A stretch of 40,599 nucleotides of DNA, from the NCBI GenBank assembly GCA_004524535.1, contig SDNY01000017.1:1-40599 (forward strand). Reading direction: 5' to 3'. The DNA comes from Promethearchaeota archaeon. Lineage in GTDB: Archaea > Asgardarchaeota > Lokiarchaeia > Sigyniarchaeales > SOKP01. The notes under the pieces are model-generated. The model ran no database searches and was not told the DNA's origin. It worked only from the letters and a program-made list of their open reading frames with translations. The position numbers and the translations under genes were made by a program. This document shows positions 16,873 through 25,857 of this stretch, piece by piece (position 1 is the stretch's first letter; each line of letters starts with the position of its first letter).

Positions 16873-17808
16873 ATGATAAAATCTTTTGAAGAAATTCATG
16901 AACTCATAAAAAAGGATGAAATGTCAATTGAGGAATTAAAGAATGTTCTTGATAAAATGGTTTCGAAAGGAAATATTGGCTGGAGAGAAAGAGATGGGAT
17001 AAATTATTATCGAATAATTCCTTTAGTTGTTGGATTGGATGAATCAAAAGTATATGATCTTTCTCTTGAATATTTAAAACTTTTATTTGAATACATGATA
17101 GAATCACGATTTCCTTTGAAATTAGTTACTTCCAAAGTTCCTCAATTACGCACCATTCCAGTAGAACAAAGCATAACACCTCAACATTATATCAAGAATT
17201 ATGATAAATTAAAATCGTTGATTGAAAACATGGAAGGTCCATTTGTCGTTCTTGATTGTATATGTAAGAAAACGGCTGCATTAGGAGGAAATAAGTGTAA
17301 AATGACATCAAGATTGGAAACATGCTTTGTTTTTGGAGATATTGCTAAAACATGGTTAAAGAGAGGTTTGGGAAGGCAAATCAGTAAAGCAGAAACTCTT
17401 GAACTTCTCCAAAAAGGTGAAGAAGAGGGATTAATCCTCCAATCCTCCAACAGTCAAAAACCAGAATTTATATGTTGTTGTTGTAGATGCTGTTGCGGTA
17501 TTCTTTCAATGCAAAAATTAATCCCTAATCCTATAAAATTTTGGAGGAGTAATTATTATGCGGAAATAGATACAGAATTATGTGAAGGGTGTAAAACTTG
17601 TGTTGAAAGATGTCAAGTAGATGCTATTATGATTAAAAAAAGTAAAAATATTGCAAAAGTAAATTTTAATCGATGTATAGGTTGTGGAAATTGTGTGACA
17701 ACCGGTCCAACTCACGCGATCCGACTTGTAAAGAAAAAGGATGAAATATTACCCCCAAAAGATTACATTGAACTATATGAGGAAATAATGAGAAGTGAAA
17801 ATAAATAG
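16873..17808 (+). CDS. Ferredoxin-domain iron-sulfur protein with winged-helix N-terminus
   Basis: A 311-residue protein. Residues 5-60 look like the end of a winged helix (SIEELKNVLDKMVSKGNI, then DGINYYRIIPLVVG). About 118-150 holds CICKKTA, KCKM and ETCFVFG. About 202-212 is CCCCRCCCG. A dicluster ferredoxin domain follows: CEGCKTCVERC (about 238) is complete, but the second motif is CIGCGNCVTTGP, with Gly for the fourth Cys. One cluster therefore lacks a ligand and may be [3Fe-4S] or use another residue. An in-frame stop lies directly before the ATG, so it is probably leaderless. It seems shorter at the N-terminus than relatives I recall. Confidence 0.7.
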   Translation: MIKSFEEIHELIKKDEMSIEELKNVLDKMVSKGNIGWRERDGINYYRIIPLVVGLDESKVYDLSLEYLKLLFEYMIESRFPLKLVTSKVPQLRTIPVEQSITPQHYIKNYDKLKSLIENMEGPFVVLDCICKKTAALGGNKCKMTSRLETCFVFGDIAKTWLKRGLGRQISKAETLELLQKGEEEGLILQSSNSQKPEFICCCCRCCCGILSMQKLIPNPIKFWRSNYYAEIDTELCEGCKTCVERCQVDAIMIKKSKNIAKVNFNRCIGCGNCVTTGPTHAIRLVKKKDEILPPKDYIELYEEIMRSENK

Positions 17809-17826
17809 GAAAAAAAATTTAATAAA

Positions 17827-19836
17827 TTAGAGTTCTATTTTCTTTCGTTCTTCTAATAAAGCATCAACTACAGATGGATCAGCTAAGGTCGTTACATTTC
17901 CAATTTCAGTTCCTGAAGCAATAGCTTTAAGAATTCGGCGCATAATTTTACCACTTCTTGTTTTAGGTAAGGAATTAGCAAATTGAATAATATCAGGTTG
18001 AAACACAGGACCAATTTCTTTTCTGACATGCATTTTTAGCTCTTTAACGAGATCATCTGAACCTTCTATTCCCTCCATTAAAGTCACGAAGCTCCAGATC
18101 GCTTGTCCTTTAATTTCATGTGGGAAAGGAGCAACTGCCGCTTCAGCGACTTTGGGATGGCTTACTAATGCGGATTCCACTTCCATAGTTCCAATTCTGT
18201 GTCCTGATACTTTAATTACGTCATCAAGCCGTCCTAAAATCCAATAATATCCATCTTCGTCCCTTCGTGCACCATCATCAGTATAATAATAACCAGGATA
18301 TTTTTCCAGATATGTTCTTTTGAATCGATCTGTATCACCCCATACATCTCTGAGCATGCCTGGCCAAGGATTTGGCCCTATTGAGAGATAGCCCCCCTCC
18401 TCTGGATCAGTCACTTCATCCCCTTCTATATCAAAAATGACTGGATTAATCCCAAAGAACGGTAGACAGCATGAGCCTGGTTTTGTAGGTGTTGCAGTAG
18501 CAATTGGAGTTAAAAGAAATCCGCCCGTTTCTGTTAGCCAATACTAGCTATGTGCTTGTATTTTTTGCCAATAAGTATCTATTATCGGGCACTTCTCCTT
18601 TCCTATGATTCTCCAAAACCATGTCCAAGCTTCAGGATTTATAGGCTCACCGACGGTTCCTAAGACCTTTAATGAACTGAGATCATGCCCAAGGACAGGC
18701 TTATCTCCATATCGCATTATGGATCGAATTGCTGTGGGTGCTGTGTAAAAATGAGTAATCTTATAGGTTTCAACCATATCCCAGAATCTAGATACATCGG
18801 GATATGTAGGAACTCCTTCAAACATTACCGTTGTTGCACCATTAGCTAATGGACCATAAACAATATAGCTATGACCTGTAATCCAGCCCACATCAGCTGT
18901 ACAGAACCATATATCTCCTTCTTTAATGTTGAACGCGACTCGATGTGAAAAGGATGTATAGAGAAGATATCCTGCTGTTGTATGCTTTACTCCTTTCGGC
19001 TTTCCAGTAGTTCCACTTGTATAGAGAATAAATAAGGTGTCTTCAGAGTCCATAACTTCTGGTTCACATTCCTCACTTATTCCTTCAATGAGGTCATGAT
19101 ACCAAATATCTTTATTAGTATGTGGGACTTCATTTCCAGTTCTTTTAACTACAATCACATGTTCTATTGTGGGAACTTCATCAATAATTTGAGCAACATC
19201 CGCCATTTTTGGATAGGTTTTTCCAGCTCTGGCTGTTTCATCACTAGTAAATAAAAGCTTAGAGTTTGAATCACCTATTCTATCTTTTACGGCTTCTTTG
19301 GAAAACCCTCCAAATACAATAGAATGAATGACACCTAGTCGTGCACATGCTAGCATTATAATAGCTAATTCTGGAATCATAGGAAGCCAAATGGTGACCC
19401 TATCTCCTTTCTTCAGCCCTAATTTTTTCATTCCATTAGCAACTTTACAAACTTCACTTTTAAGCTGGTCAAATGTAAATGTCCTTCCCTTCCAAGGTTC
19501 ATCTGCTTCCCATATTATTGCTAATTTATCTCCTTTTCCTGCTTTTATATGACGGTCAATGCAATTATAACTAACATTTAGTTTTCCTCCTATAAACCAT
19601 CTACCTGGGAATAAATCTCCACTAGTTCTCTCCCAGACTTTCTCATAAGGTTCAAACCAGTCTAAAGATTGTGCCTGTTCACCCCAAAAACCTTCAAGGT
19701 CTTCTACACTTCGTTTCCACATCTCTTTATATTCATCAAAAGACAATCCTGTTTTGGCAAATTCTGGATTTAACTTTACTGGATCAAATACTCTTGTTTC
19801 AGTCAAAACTGTTGCGATTTTTTCTTCTTTCGACAT
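17827..19836 (-). pseudogene. acs: Acetyl-CoA synthetase gene interrupted by an in-frame UAG in a 30-nt insertion
   Basis: The whole frame encodes AMP-forming acetyl-CoA synthetase (acetate + ATP + CoA to acetyl-CoA): YTSGTTGKPKGV (adenylation P-loop, about 274), DDVIKVSGHRIGTMEVE, and KTRSGKIMRR near the end with the catalytic, acetylatable Lys. At residue 419 the expected DTYWQTETGG is broken. After DTYW comes QKIQAHS, then TAG (18544-18546), then YWLTETGG in the same frame. The 30-nt unit is bounded by direct repeats TATTGGC at 18567-18573 and 18537-18543. Removing one unit restores a normal enzyme of about 659 residues. As it stands, translation gives a 430-residue fragment unless the stop is bypassed. 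A downstream piece could restart at 18414. The gene looks less A+T-rich than its neighbours, which may mean transfer. Confidence 0.8.
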
Positions 19837-20005
19837 TTAATCTCACTATCTTTATGTCCATTATGAATTAAGATTTCCAATTCAAGTATTAATATAAAAT
19901 AATTTAAAGATTTATTTTCTTTCTCCTAATAATTTATAAACTACAAGCTATTTAAGATTTATAAAATAAAAACTATTTTAGAGATTCTTGAATTAGATTG
20001 AAATA

Positions 20006-20212
20006 TTAGAAAATGAGACATATAAGAATAACCATAAGAATTAACATAAGAATTCCTAATTCTACTAATAAAACAAGAATTATTTTACCCATATTATTTG
20101 AGAGCGAGCTTTTTCGGCTTAAGTTCAAGCGAATACAAGAAGAACACATCCCATTGAAATTTTCAAATTGATGTTCCGAAATTACATCTCCACAATTTAT
20201 ACAATATTGCAT
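20006..20212 (-). CDS. Zinc-ribbon protein with C-terminal membrane anchor
   Basis: A 68-residue protein. CINCGDVISEHQFENFNGMC then SSC gives a CxxC-x15-CxxC zinc ribbon in residues 4-25. A basic, Ser-rich linker follows, then one strong hydrophobic segment (IILVLLVELGILMLILMVIL) to the C-terminus. That makes it tail-anchored with the ribbon in the cytoplasm. The fold is clear and the function is not. Confidence 0.6.
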   Translation of the reverse strand: MQYCINCGDVISEHQFENFNGMCSSCIRLNLSRKSSLSNNMGKIILVLLVELGILMLILMVILICLIF

Positions 20213-20390
20213 TTAATATATGCACTTTCCCATTAAGAATTCATTGATTTAAATTCAGCGATAGTTTAAATTTATGTAATTTTACTATTTAAAAATTATT
20301 AATTATTGATCAAATTATTTATGAAAGCAAAATCTGAATTAATTATAGTTTAGAAATTGTTTTTAAAGTATCGGATCTTATTGTTATAAA

Positions 20391-21311
20391 ATGGGATTAT
20401 TTAGTTTTGAAAATATAATAAGTCTAATTTCCATGGGACCATCATTTTTACAATCAATAGTAAGAAATGTTCCGTTTTATGTGAATTATGATTTAACTTG
20501 GCAATGTAACTTAAAATGTAAGCATTGTTATTTTTTCTCATCAACAACGGAATTAAAAAATAAAAGAAGAGAATTATCCAGCGAAGAGTGGATTAAGGTT
20601 TTTAAATACCATAGAAAGTTAGGAACAAAAATAGCTGTTTTAACTGGTGGAGAACCTACTTTAAGAATAGATGTTATAAAAGAAGCGATTAAAATTTTCC
20701 CCTCAGTTCAAGTTGTATCAAATGGAGTTATACAATTACCTCGATTTAATGGATATAAACAACCAAAATACTGGGTGAGTTTAGATGGTACTAAGGAAAC
20801 TCATGATAAGATAAGAGGTGTGAAGGTTTTTGATAAAGTCATACAAACTATTCGGGAAAGCAATCCTGTTGTTACATCAACCATCATGACATTAAATCAT
20901 AAGGAAATTGAAGATATTGTTAAGATTGCTCACGATAATGGTGCTTCTGGATTTGTTTTTTTATTGTATACTGGTTATCCTAATGATCCACTTTTATTAA
21001 AAGGAAATATTTTAAAAAAGACAATTAAAGACATTTTAAAAGTAATGCGTGAATATGAAAATTTTATTTGTTATTCAAAAAAAATGTTGGAAGTATACCT
21101 GTCAAAAGAATTTGTACCACATTGCATATTTAAAACTGGTCAAATAAAAAGTTTCTATCCTGATGGAGAACAAAAGTTTTGTGTCATGGGAAATTCACCA
21201 CTATTATGTGAAAATTGTGGTTGTATAGTACCGATTGCTGCTTATGCCTTATTTAAGAAATTTGATTCTGGTACAGTTGATAAAGCGAGAAAATTGTTTA
21301 ATCTTTCATAA
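20391..21311 (+). CDS. Radical SAM protein
   Basis: A 306-residue protein. WQCNLKCKHCYFF at about residue 38 is the CxxxCxxC motif that binds the catalytic [4Fe-4S] cluster and S-adenosylmethionine. LTGGEPTLRIDV (about 84) is the GGE motif, and VSLDGTKETHDKIRG (about 125) matches the SAM-binding strand. The last 60 residues add Cys in HCIF, FCVMG and LLCENCGC, which could hold an auxiliary cluster as in SPASM-like proteins, though shorter. The residues before the cluster are hydrophobic. The substrate is unknown and there is no operon partner. The ATG has no ribosome site and is probably leaderless. Confidence 0.8.
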   Translation: MGLFSFENIISLISMGPSFLQSIVRNVPFYVNYDLTWQCNLKCKHCYFFSSTTELKNKRRELSSEEWIKVFKYHRKLGTKIAVLTGGEPTLRIDVIKEAIKIFPSVQVVSNGVIQLPRFNGYKQPKYWVSLDGTKETHDKIRGVKVFDKVIQTIRESNPVVTSTIMTLNHKEIEDIVKIAHDNGASGFVFLLYTGYPNDPLLLKGNILKKTIKDILKVMREYENFICYSKKMLEVYLSKEFVPHCIFKTGQIKSFYPDGEQKFCVMGNSPLLCENCGCIVPIAAYALFKKFDSGTVDKARKLFNLS

Positions 21312-21551
21312 AAAATAAGCACGGATTTTTCTCTTGCCAATTATGGACTTTTTCTTTTTTATCCATAAATTTACACATATTAAAATTCTAAATGCGATTA
21401 TGTGTTATTAATAAAAGAAGTAAGAACTCAATTATTTTTAAACATTTATTTTAAGTTTCATAAATATTTAATGAATAAAAGTGTAAAAAAATAATAATAC
21501 AGTATGACTATATTTATAACAAATAAATAGATACCTTTTTGCGCGTTTGGA

Positions 21552-23444
21552 ATGAAGAAAATGGAAAATATTGAATCTAACTGGAGAGAAAAATGGAAAG
21601 ACAAGGAAATTACTACTGAAGAAGCAATTAAAATGATCATTCCGGGAAATAGAGTATTTATTGGTACTGGGTGTTCTAAACCACAGGCATTAATTACCGA
21701 ATTAATAAAACAAGCTGTAAGGCTAATAGACACAGAAATCCTTCACTTCTTAGATATTGGTCTTGAAAAATACTTTGATAAAAACGCCGAAGATCTTTTT
21801 AGACATAATACCCTTTTCATAGGAGCTAATCTAAGAGAGGAAATTAACAAAGGAAAGGCAGATTATACTCCTATTTATGCTAGCGAAATTCCTTCTTTAA
21901 TTCTTTCTGGACGAAAACATATTGATGTAGCTCTTATTCAAGTCACACCTCCAGATCCTTACGGATTTTGCTCTTTTGGAATAAATGTAGATATAACAAA
22001 ACCTATCTCTCAATCAGCATATTTAACTATTGCTGAAATAAATCCTCAAATGCCGAGAACCCTTGGAGATAGTTTTATTCATATGAAAGAAATTAATTAT
22101 TTTGTTTATAATGATACCCCCTTAATAGAATATCATTTTGATGAACCTGATGAGATTGCTGAAAGAATAGGCCAAAATGTAGCTAATTTAATTCAGAATA
22201 AATCAACAATTCATGTGGGTTTTGGAGATTTACCGAATGAAGTACTAAAACATCTGGGAGAAAAAAAAGATTTAGGAATGCACTCTCACTATATTACGAA
22301 TAATATCATTCCCTTAATCGAAAAGGGTGTGTTAACATGTAGAAAAAAGAATATCTTTCCAGGAAAGATTATTACTAGTTTCGCATTAGGAACTAAAAAA
22401 TTGTATGATTTTATAAACACAAATCCTTTCATTGAATTCTATCCATCAGATCAGGTTTGCGATCCCCGATTTATTGGAAAAAACAAAAACTTAGTTTCAA
22501 TTAATTCTGCTAGACAGATTGATTTAACTGGACAAGTTAATGCTTCAACAGAAGGATATAAATTTTATTCAGGATTGGGTGAAACTATAGATTTTATGAG
22601 AGGTGCTGCGTTTTCTAAAGGAGGAAAACCCATTATAATATTACCATCAACAACAAGAGATGGTAAAAAATCCCGAATTGTGCCCCATTTAGATGAAGGT
22701 GCCGGAGTTATGTTATCTCGTGGAGATGTCCATTATATTATAACCGAATGGGGTGTTGCGCATTTACACGGGAAAACTATTCGCGATCGAGCCCTTGAAC
22801 TAATCTGTATAGCGCATCCTAAGTTTAGGCCACAATTATTAGAGGAAGCTAAAAGATTAAATTATATCTATTCTGACCAAATGTTATGTTGTGATGAGGA
22901 TGGAGAGATTTGTATTTACCCAAAACAATATGAGACCTATTTTAAGTCGAAACAAAACGAAAAAATTATCATTCGTCCTGTAAAAACTACTGATGAACCT
23001 CTTTTAAGAGAGTTATATTATTCATTAGATGAAAAAGATCGATACTTACGATTTTTTGAAATTAAAAAAGAATTTACTCATTCAAAAACTCAAAGCGAAG
23101 TAAATATTGATTATAATGACGTATTTTCGATTGGAGCGTTTATCGGAGATCTTTCAAATCAAAAAATGATTGGAAATGCGACATATTATTATAATCCAAG
23201 AAATAACATGGCAGAATTTAGTTTCATCGTGAGTAGTGAATGGCGTGGGCATGGTATCGGTTCCTACCTTTTAAATCACTTAATCATAATTGCTAAAGAA
23301 AAAGGAATTCGGGGGTTCTATGGAACGATTCATATTCAAAATAAATCTACTATACATCTATTTCAAAGACTTGGAACAAAAATCACTCCTCCTGAACCGG
23401 GAGAAAATGAACTATTTTATGAATTATTCTTTGAAAGAGAATAA
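21552..23444 (+). CDS. CoA-transferase/acetyl-CoA hydrolase fused to GNAT acetyltransferase domain
   Basis: A 630-residue fusion. Residues about 15-465 are a family I CoA-transferase/acetyl-CoA hydrolase: VGFGDLPNEVLKHLG, FIEFYPSDQVCDP, SINSARQIDLTGQVNAST, YSGLGETIDFMRGAAFSKGG. Residues about 472-630 are a GNAT domain (IIRPVKTTDEPLLRELY, then EWRGHGIGSYLLNHLI as the acetyl-CoA loop). In 4-hydroxybutyrate CoA-transferases the nucleophile is the Glu of EVDLxGQ. Here that position is Gln (RQIDLTGQ), so the transferase may act as a hydrolase or be regulatory. The second G of GGxxDF is also changed to Glu. Its 3' end is copied at 25858. Confidence 0.8.
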   Translation: MKKMENIESNWREKWKDKEITTEEAIKMIIPGNRVFIGTGCSKPQALITELIKQAVRLIDTEILHFLDIGLEKYFDKNAEDLFRHNTLFIGANLREEINKGKADYTPIYASEIPSLILSGRKHIDVALIQVTPPDPYGFCSFGINVDITKPISQSAYLTIAEINPQMPRTLGDSFIHMKEINYFVYNDTPLIEYHFDEPDEIAERIGQNVANLIQNKSTIHVGFGDLPNEVLKHLGEKKDLGMHSHYITNNIIPLIEKGVLTCRKKNIFPGKIITSFALGTKKLYDFINTNPFIEFYPSDQVCDPRFIGKNKNLVSINSARQIDLTGQVNASTEGYKFYSGLGETIDFMRGAAFSKGGKPIIILPSTTRDGKKSRIVPHLDEGAGVMLSRGDVHYIITEWGVAHLHGKTIRDRALELICIAHPKFRPQLLEEAKRLNYIYSDQMLCCDEDGEICIYPKQYETYFKSKQNEKIIIRPVKTTDEPLLRELYYSLDEKDRYLRFFEIKKEFTHSKTQSEVNIDYNDVFSIGAFIGDLSNQKMIGNATYYYNPRNNMAEFSFIVSSEWRGHGIGSYLLNHLIIIAKEKGIRGFYGTIHIQNKSTIHLFQRLGTKITPPEPGENELFYELFFERE

Positions 23445-23620
23445 TTAATTAATCACTCAAGAAATATGGGAAATAAATATTTATATTTAAGAGGTTGTTA
23501 AAGATGATGAGAAGTAGAGAAGAAGAACATATAGAAGGAGGAGGTCGTATTCGTAGCATTATTTTAGGATTGAATGATGGGTTGATCTCAACATTTACTC
23601 TTTTAGTTGGTATAGCAGCC
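23422..23620 (+). repeat. Direct repeat, left copy, flanking a 2.2-kb island
   Basis: It spans the last 23 bases of the CoA-transferase gene, the intergenic leader and the first codons of a VIT-family gene. It matches 25858-26056. The first 41 bases are identical in both copies, the leader has scattered changes, and the coding part differs mostly at third positions. The pair encloses sequence that neither neighbour needs. Confidence 0.75.
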
Positions 23621-23650
23621 GATTGCAATGTCTATTTTGACATCTCTTAG
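23504..23650 (+). pseudogene. Truncated VIT-family transporter gene
   Basis: The first 39 codons (MMRSREEEHIEGG, then SIILGLNDGLISTFTLLVG) match the N-terminus of the intact VIT-family gene at 25940. They then run into unrelated sequence and stop at TAG after 48 residues, before any full transporter domain. The differences from the intact copy are largely synonymous, so both were once selected as coding. It is a remnant at the left edge of the island. Confidence 0.75.
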
Positions 23651-23695
23651 GGGTGTTAAACATTCTTTTATCACTCTTGTTTTGGTTTCTTTTTG

Positions 23696-23728
23696 TTTTA
23701 AGGTTTTTGTTCGTTAAAAACCTTAAAA
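23696..23728. terminator. Long perfect hairpin at left end of island
   Basis: TTTTAAGGTTTTT (23696-23708) pairs 13/13 with AAAAACCTTAAAA (23716-23728) around a 7-nt loop GTTCGTT. T-rich DNA with runs of up to 10 T follows at about 23755-23770. It could act as a transcription terminator or as an element end. Between here and 24237 I see no convincing gene. Confidence 0.45.
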
Positions 23729-24237
23729 ACCCTTAAATTATAATTATATTTATCTTTTTTTTTTTATTTTTTATTCTCTCTTTATTTTCTTATTTTCTTT
23801 TTATTATTACTCCTGTTGATTTGAGGATATTAAGAAAACTAAAAAAAAATGAATAAAACAAGAAACAAGGCTATATTATTTATTTGTCGATAAAATGAAT
23901 GGTGGCTTTTGCTGGGTTTCAGTTATTCGACAATTCGTTGATCTTAATCAGAATTCTTTTTAGGGGGAAAATCTGGAATGCTCTGAATTCTCGTTATGGG
24001 GAGATCAAAGAAAAATATTTAGAAGTTCTAAACTTTTTTAAAAAAAAGAGGATGAACAAGTATTTCAAGACTCCCAAAAGGTATAAAATCAGCTCGTCCT
24101 ATAAGCATGGTGCAACCAAAAGACAAAAATCCATATATCTTGAAAAGTCTTGTTCATTAAATATTATTTTAAATTGAGGTATTTAAAGTTCGACAAAAAT
24201 GAGATAAAAATAAAAGAATAATAAAAAAAATAAATAA

Positions 24238-24732
24238 TTAGTTGGTTTGTTCGGTGTCTTCACGAAGACGGGGGCATTCATTGATTGCTTTTTTGAAGAT
24301 AATTTTATACAGCGTGCGTTCTGAGATAATCCCATCTTTGAATAATTCTTGAGGATTGTTGTTATAGGAAGGATCTAAAGTGATCTGAATGCCTTTAGAA
24401 GTCGGCGATATCGTTCCCCAGACAAAATATCCTAATTTCCCGGACTGAATTGCTTTAATTACCTCTACCTTTGAGTTTAATTCTTTTGGATTCAATTCCT
24501 TACTCATTGTGAATTCTCTCTCTCTTTCTTTCTTTCGTTGCTCTTCGCAAAATGCAAAAGTCTCAATCATGGATCTTTCTTCTTCTTCTTTTGAAAGGGG
24601 TTCATTCGGTTCATCCCAAAATTCATCATCTTCTAAATAATCATCCACAACTAAATGATATTCCCCATCCGTATAAACATACTTCTCATTGAATTCTTTA
24701 TTTTCATCTTCATCTTCATCATACTTATTCAT
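24238..24732 (-). CDS. Acidic hypothetical protein of the island
   Basis: A 164-residue protein. An upstream GTG at 24744 is inside AGGTGA, the ribosome site, so the ATG at 24732, 8 nt after it, is chosen. This still overlaps the stop of the upstream gene by 8 nt. Residues 1-70 are strongly acidic (DEDEDENKEF, DDYLEDDEFWDEPNEP). A Lys/Glu/Arg helix follows near 70-90, then a more globular part with GKLGYFVWGTI and GIQITLDPSYNN. No family is recognised. The overlap and charge resemble small virus or plasmid genes (inference). Confidence 0.5.
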   Translation of the reverse strand: MNKYDEDEDENKEFNEKYVYTDGEYHLVVDDYLEDDEFWDEPNEPLSKEEEERSMIETFAFCEEQRKKEREREFTMSKELNPKELNSKVEVIKAIQSGKLGYFVWGTISPTSKGIQITLDPSYNNNPQELFKDGIISERTLYKIIFKKAINECPRLREDTEQTN

Positions 24733-24967
24733 GGGAATATTCACCTTTCACATAAGGAATTATAATTACAATCTCTGTGGCTTCTTGTTCATAGAAAAAA
24801 TGATCTACAAAATCTTGAAATGTGGTGTAAGAGTCAAAAAATAAATCCCCAGACGCGATCATCCTGTTGCCTTTATGCACTTCAAAAAAGTATTTTTTAC
24901 AATTAAATTTATGTTGTAGAATGCTCTCAAATTCCTCTGCAGTTAATTTTCTTTCTTTAAGAGTCAT
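24725..24967 (-). CDS. Small hypothetical protein of the island
   Basis: An 80-residue protein, MTLKERKLTAEEFESILQHK at the start, then strand-like YFFEVHKGNRMIASGDLFF and EIVIIIPYVKG, with a helix between. It is compact and probably a single alpha/beta domain. It lies directly upstream of the acidic gene, overlapping it by 8 nt, so the two form one operon. A TATA-like TTTATATCC lies about 25 bp before the ATG and no ribosome site is seen, suggesting a leaderless transcript. Confidence 0.5.
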   Translation of the reverse strand: MTLKERKLTAEEFESILQHKFNCKKYFFEVHKGNRMIASGDLFFDSYTTFQDFVDHFFYEQEATEIVIIIPYVKGEYSHE

Positions 24968-25038
24968 ATAAATAAAGAATAAATACGGATATAAATAAAA
25001 ATAGAGACCGCAGATTTACAAACAATTCTTTTTTGACT

Positions 25039-25091
25039 CCACTTTTTCCGAAAAAGTGGAAACTACATCTTTCAAAGGCTTTTGGTGTGGT
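25039..25091. repeat. Palindrome and left arm of a 30-bp inverted repeat
   Basis: A perfect hairpin (CCACTTTTT with AAAAAGTGG around CCG, 25039-25059) directly precedes ACTACATCTTTCAAAGGC and on (25062-25091). That 30-bp stretch is the inverse of 25518-25547 with one mismatch. Together they bound a 486-bp stretch without a convincing gene, a layout like a miniature non-autonomous element. Confidence 0.55.
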
Positions 25092-25517
25092 TCTCGGCGT
25101 TATACTGCTTGTAATGAAGCGTTCCCAAAAAATGAATGCATGATCCACAATTTAGCCTTTTATGAAATGTAAGTTCATGGTAATTGTTTTTATTATATTT
25201 TTATTATGGTCTTTTCCTGTTAAAATATCTTTTCTCCAAAAAGACTAACTAATTTATTATAATCTGCATAAAAGTGGTCTTAAATCCTTTCCGATTTATC
25301 CTTTTTGAAAAAGAAATTTAAATTTAAATTTAAAAAATTTAGAGAAAATAGATTTGATTTTATGCGTGAATCCGTGTTTCAAGTTATCTTTTTTTCTCTT
25401 TTTCTTTTTTATTTTTTTTATTACAGGAGTAAAAAACTAAGATGGGTATATTCTCTAAAAAAAGATCTTCGTTCTATGCACAATCATCCCGACCATACAC
25501 AATATACAATACATAAC

Positions 25518-25570
25518 ACCACGCCAAAAGCCTTTGAAAGATGTAGTCAATAGCTATTGAAAATAGCTAT
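25518..25570. repeat. Right arm of the 30-bp inverted repeat and adjoining palindromes
   Basis: ACCACGCCAAAAGCCTTTG and on (25518-25547) pairs with 25062-25091 at 29 of 30 positions. It is followed at once by two copies of the palindrome ATAGCTAT. So each arm has a palindrome on its outer side. From here to 25857 there is no gene, only a stretch near 25665-25790 that weakly resembles 23895-24010. Confidence 0.55.
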
Positions 25571-25857
25571 CATTGGATCTCTCACGACTAACGGTTTAAA
25601 AGGCTTCACTATGGAGATAACAATTACATAATGAAGGCACATACTATTTTTTCGGCGTAAAAATGAAGGGTTTGGCTGAAGTCTTCAACTTATCGACTAT
25701 TCATTATATTCAACCCGGATTTCCTATAAGAAGAGATCGGAAATAAAAATGCTCTGAATTACTCTTGGGGGTAAAATCAGATTACTAAATAGAATAAAAA
25801 AAAAAGAAATAATAAATATTGATTCTGTATAAAGAAAATTCAAAATTTAGATATGTA

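Larger units (their letters stand above)
23621..25857. mobile_element. Inserted island of unknown type between direct repeats
   Basis: 2.2 kb lying between the two 199-bp direct repeats. It contains two overlapping minus-strand genes with virus- or plasmid-like character, a 13-bp-stem hairpin at its left end, a pair of 30-bp inverted repeats, and stretches with no gene. No integrase or transposase is visible. It may be a decayed integrative element or the scar of a tandem duplication filled by foreign DNA. Confidence 0.5.

Noticed and set aside
18544-18546. Pyrrolysine insertion at the acs UAG
   Set aside because: UAG ends other ordinary genes here (15556, 17808), the residue is not in a known Pyl family, and the extra 10 codons would still disrupt the active-site motif.
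23899-24177. A 92-codon plus-strand ORF in the island
   Set aside because: No start signal and no domain. A stretch of it resembles 25665-25790, where the frame is broken, so it is more likely a decayed repeat than a gene.
24957-25148. A 63-codon minus-strand ORF across the left inverted-repeat arm
   Set aside because: It is formed by the repeat and palindrome themselves, has no ribosome site, and has no protein-like pattern.
25305-25553. An 82-codon plus-strand ORF reaching into the right inverted-repeat arm
   Set aside because: It is low-complexity Lys/Phe sequence in A+T-rich DNA with no ribosome site, and it ends in the repeat arm.
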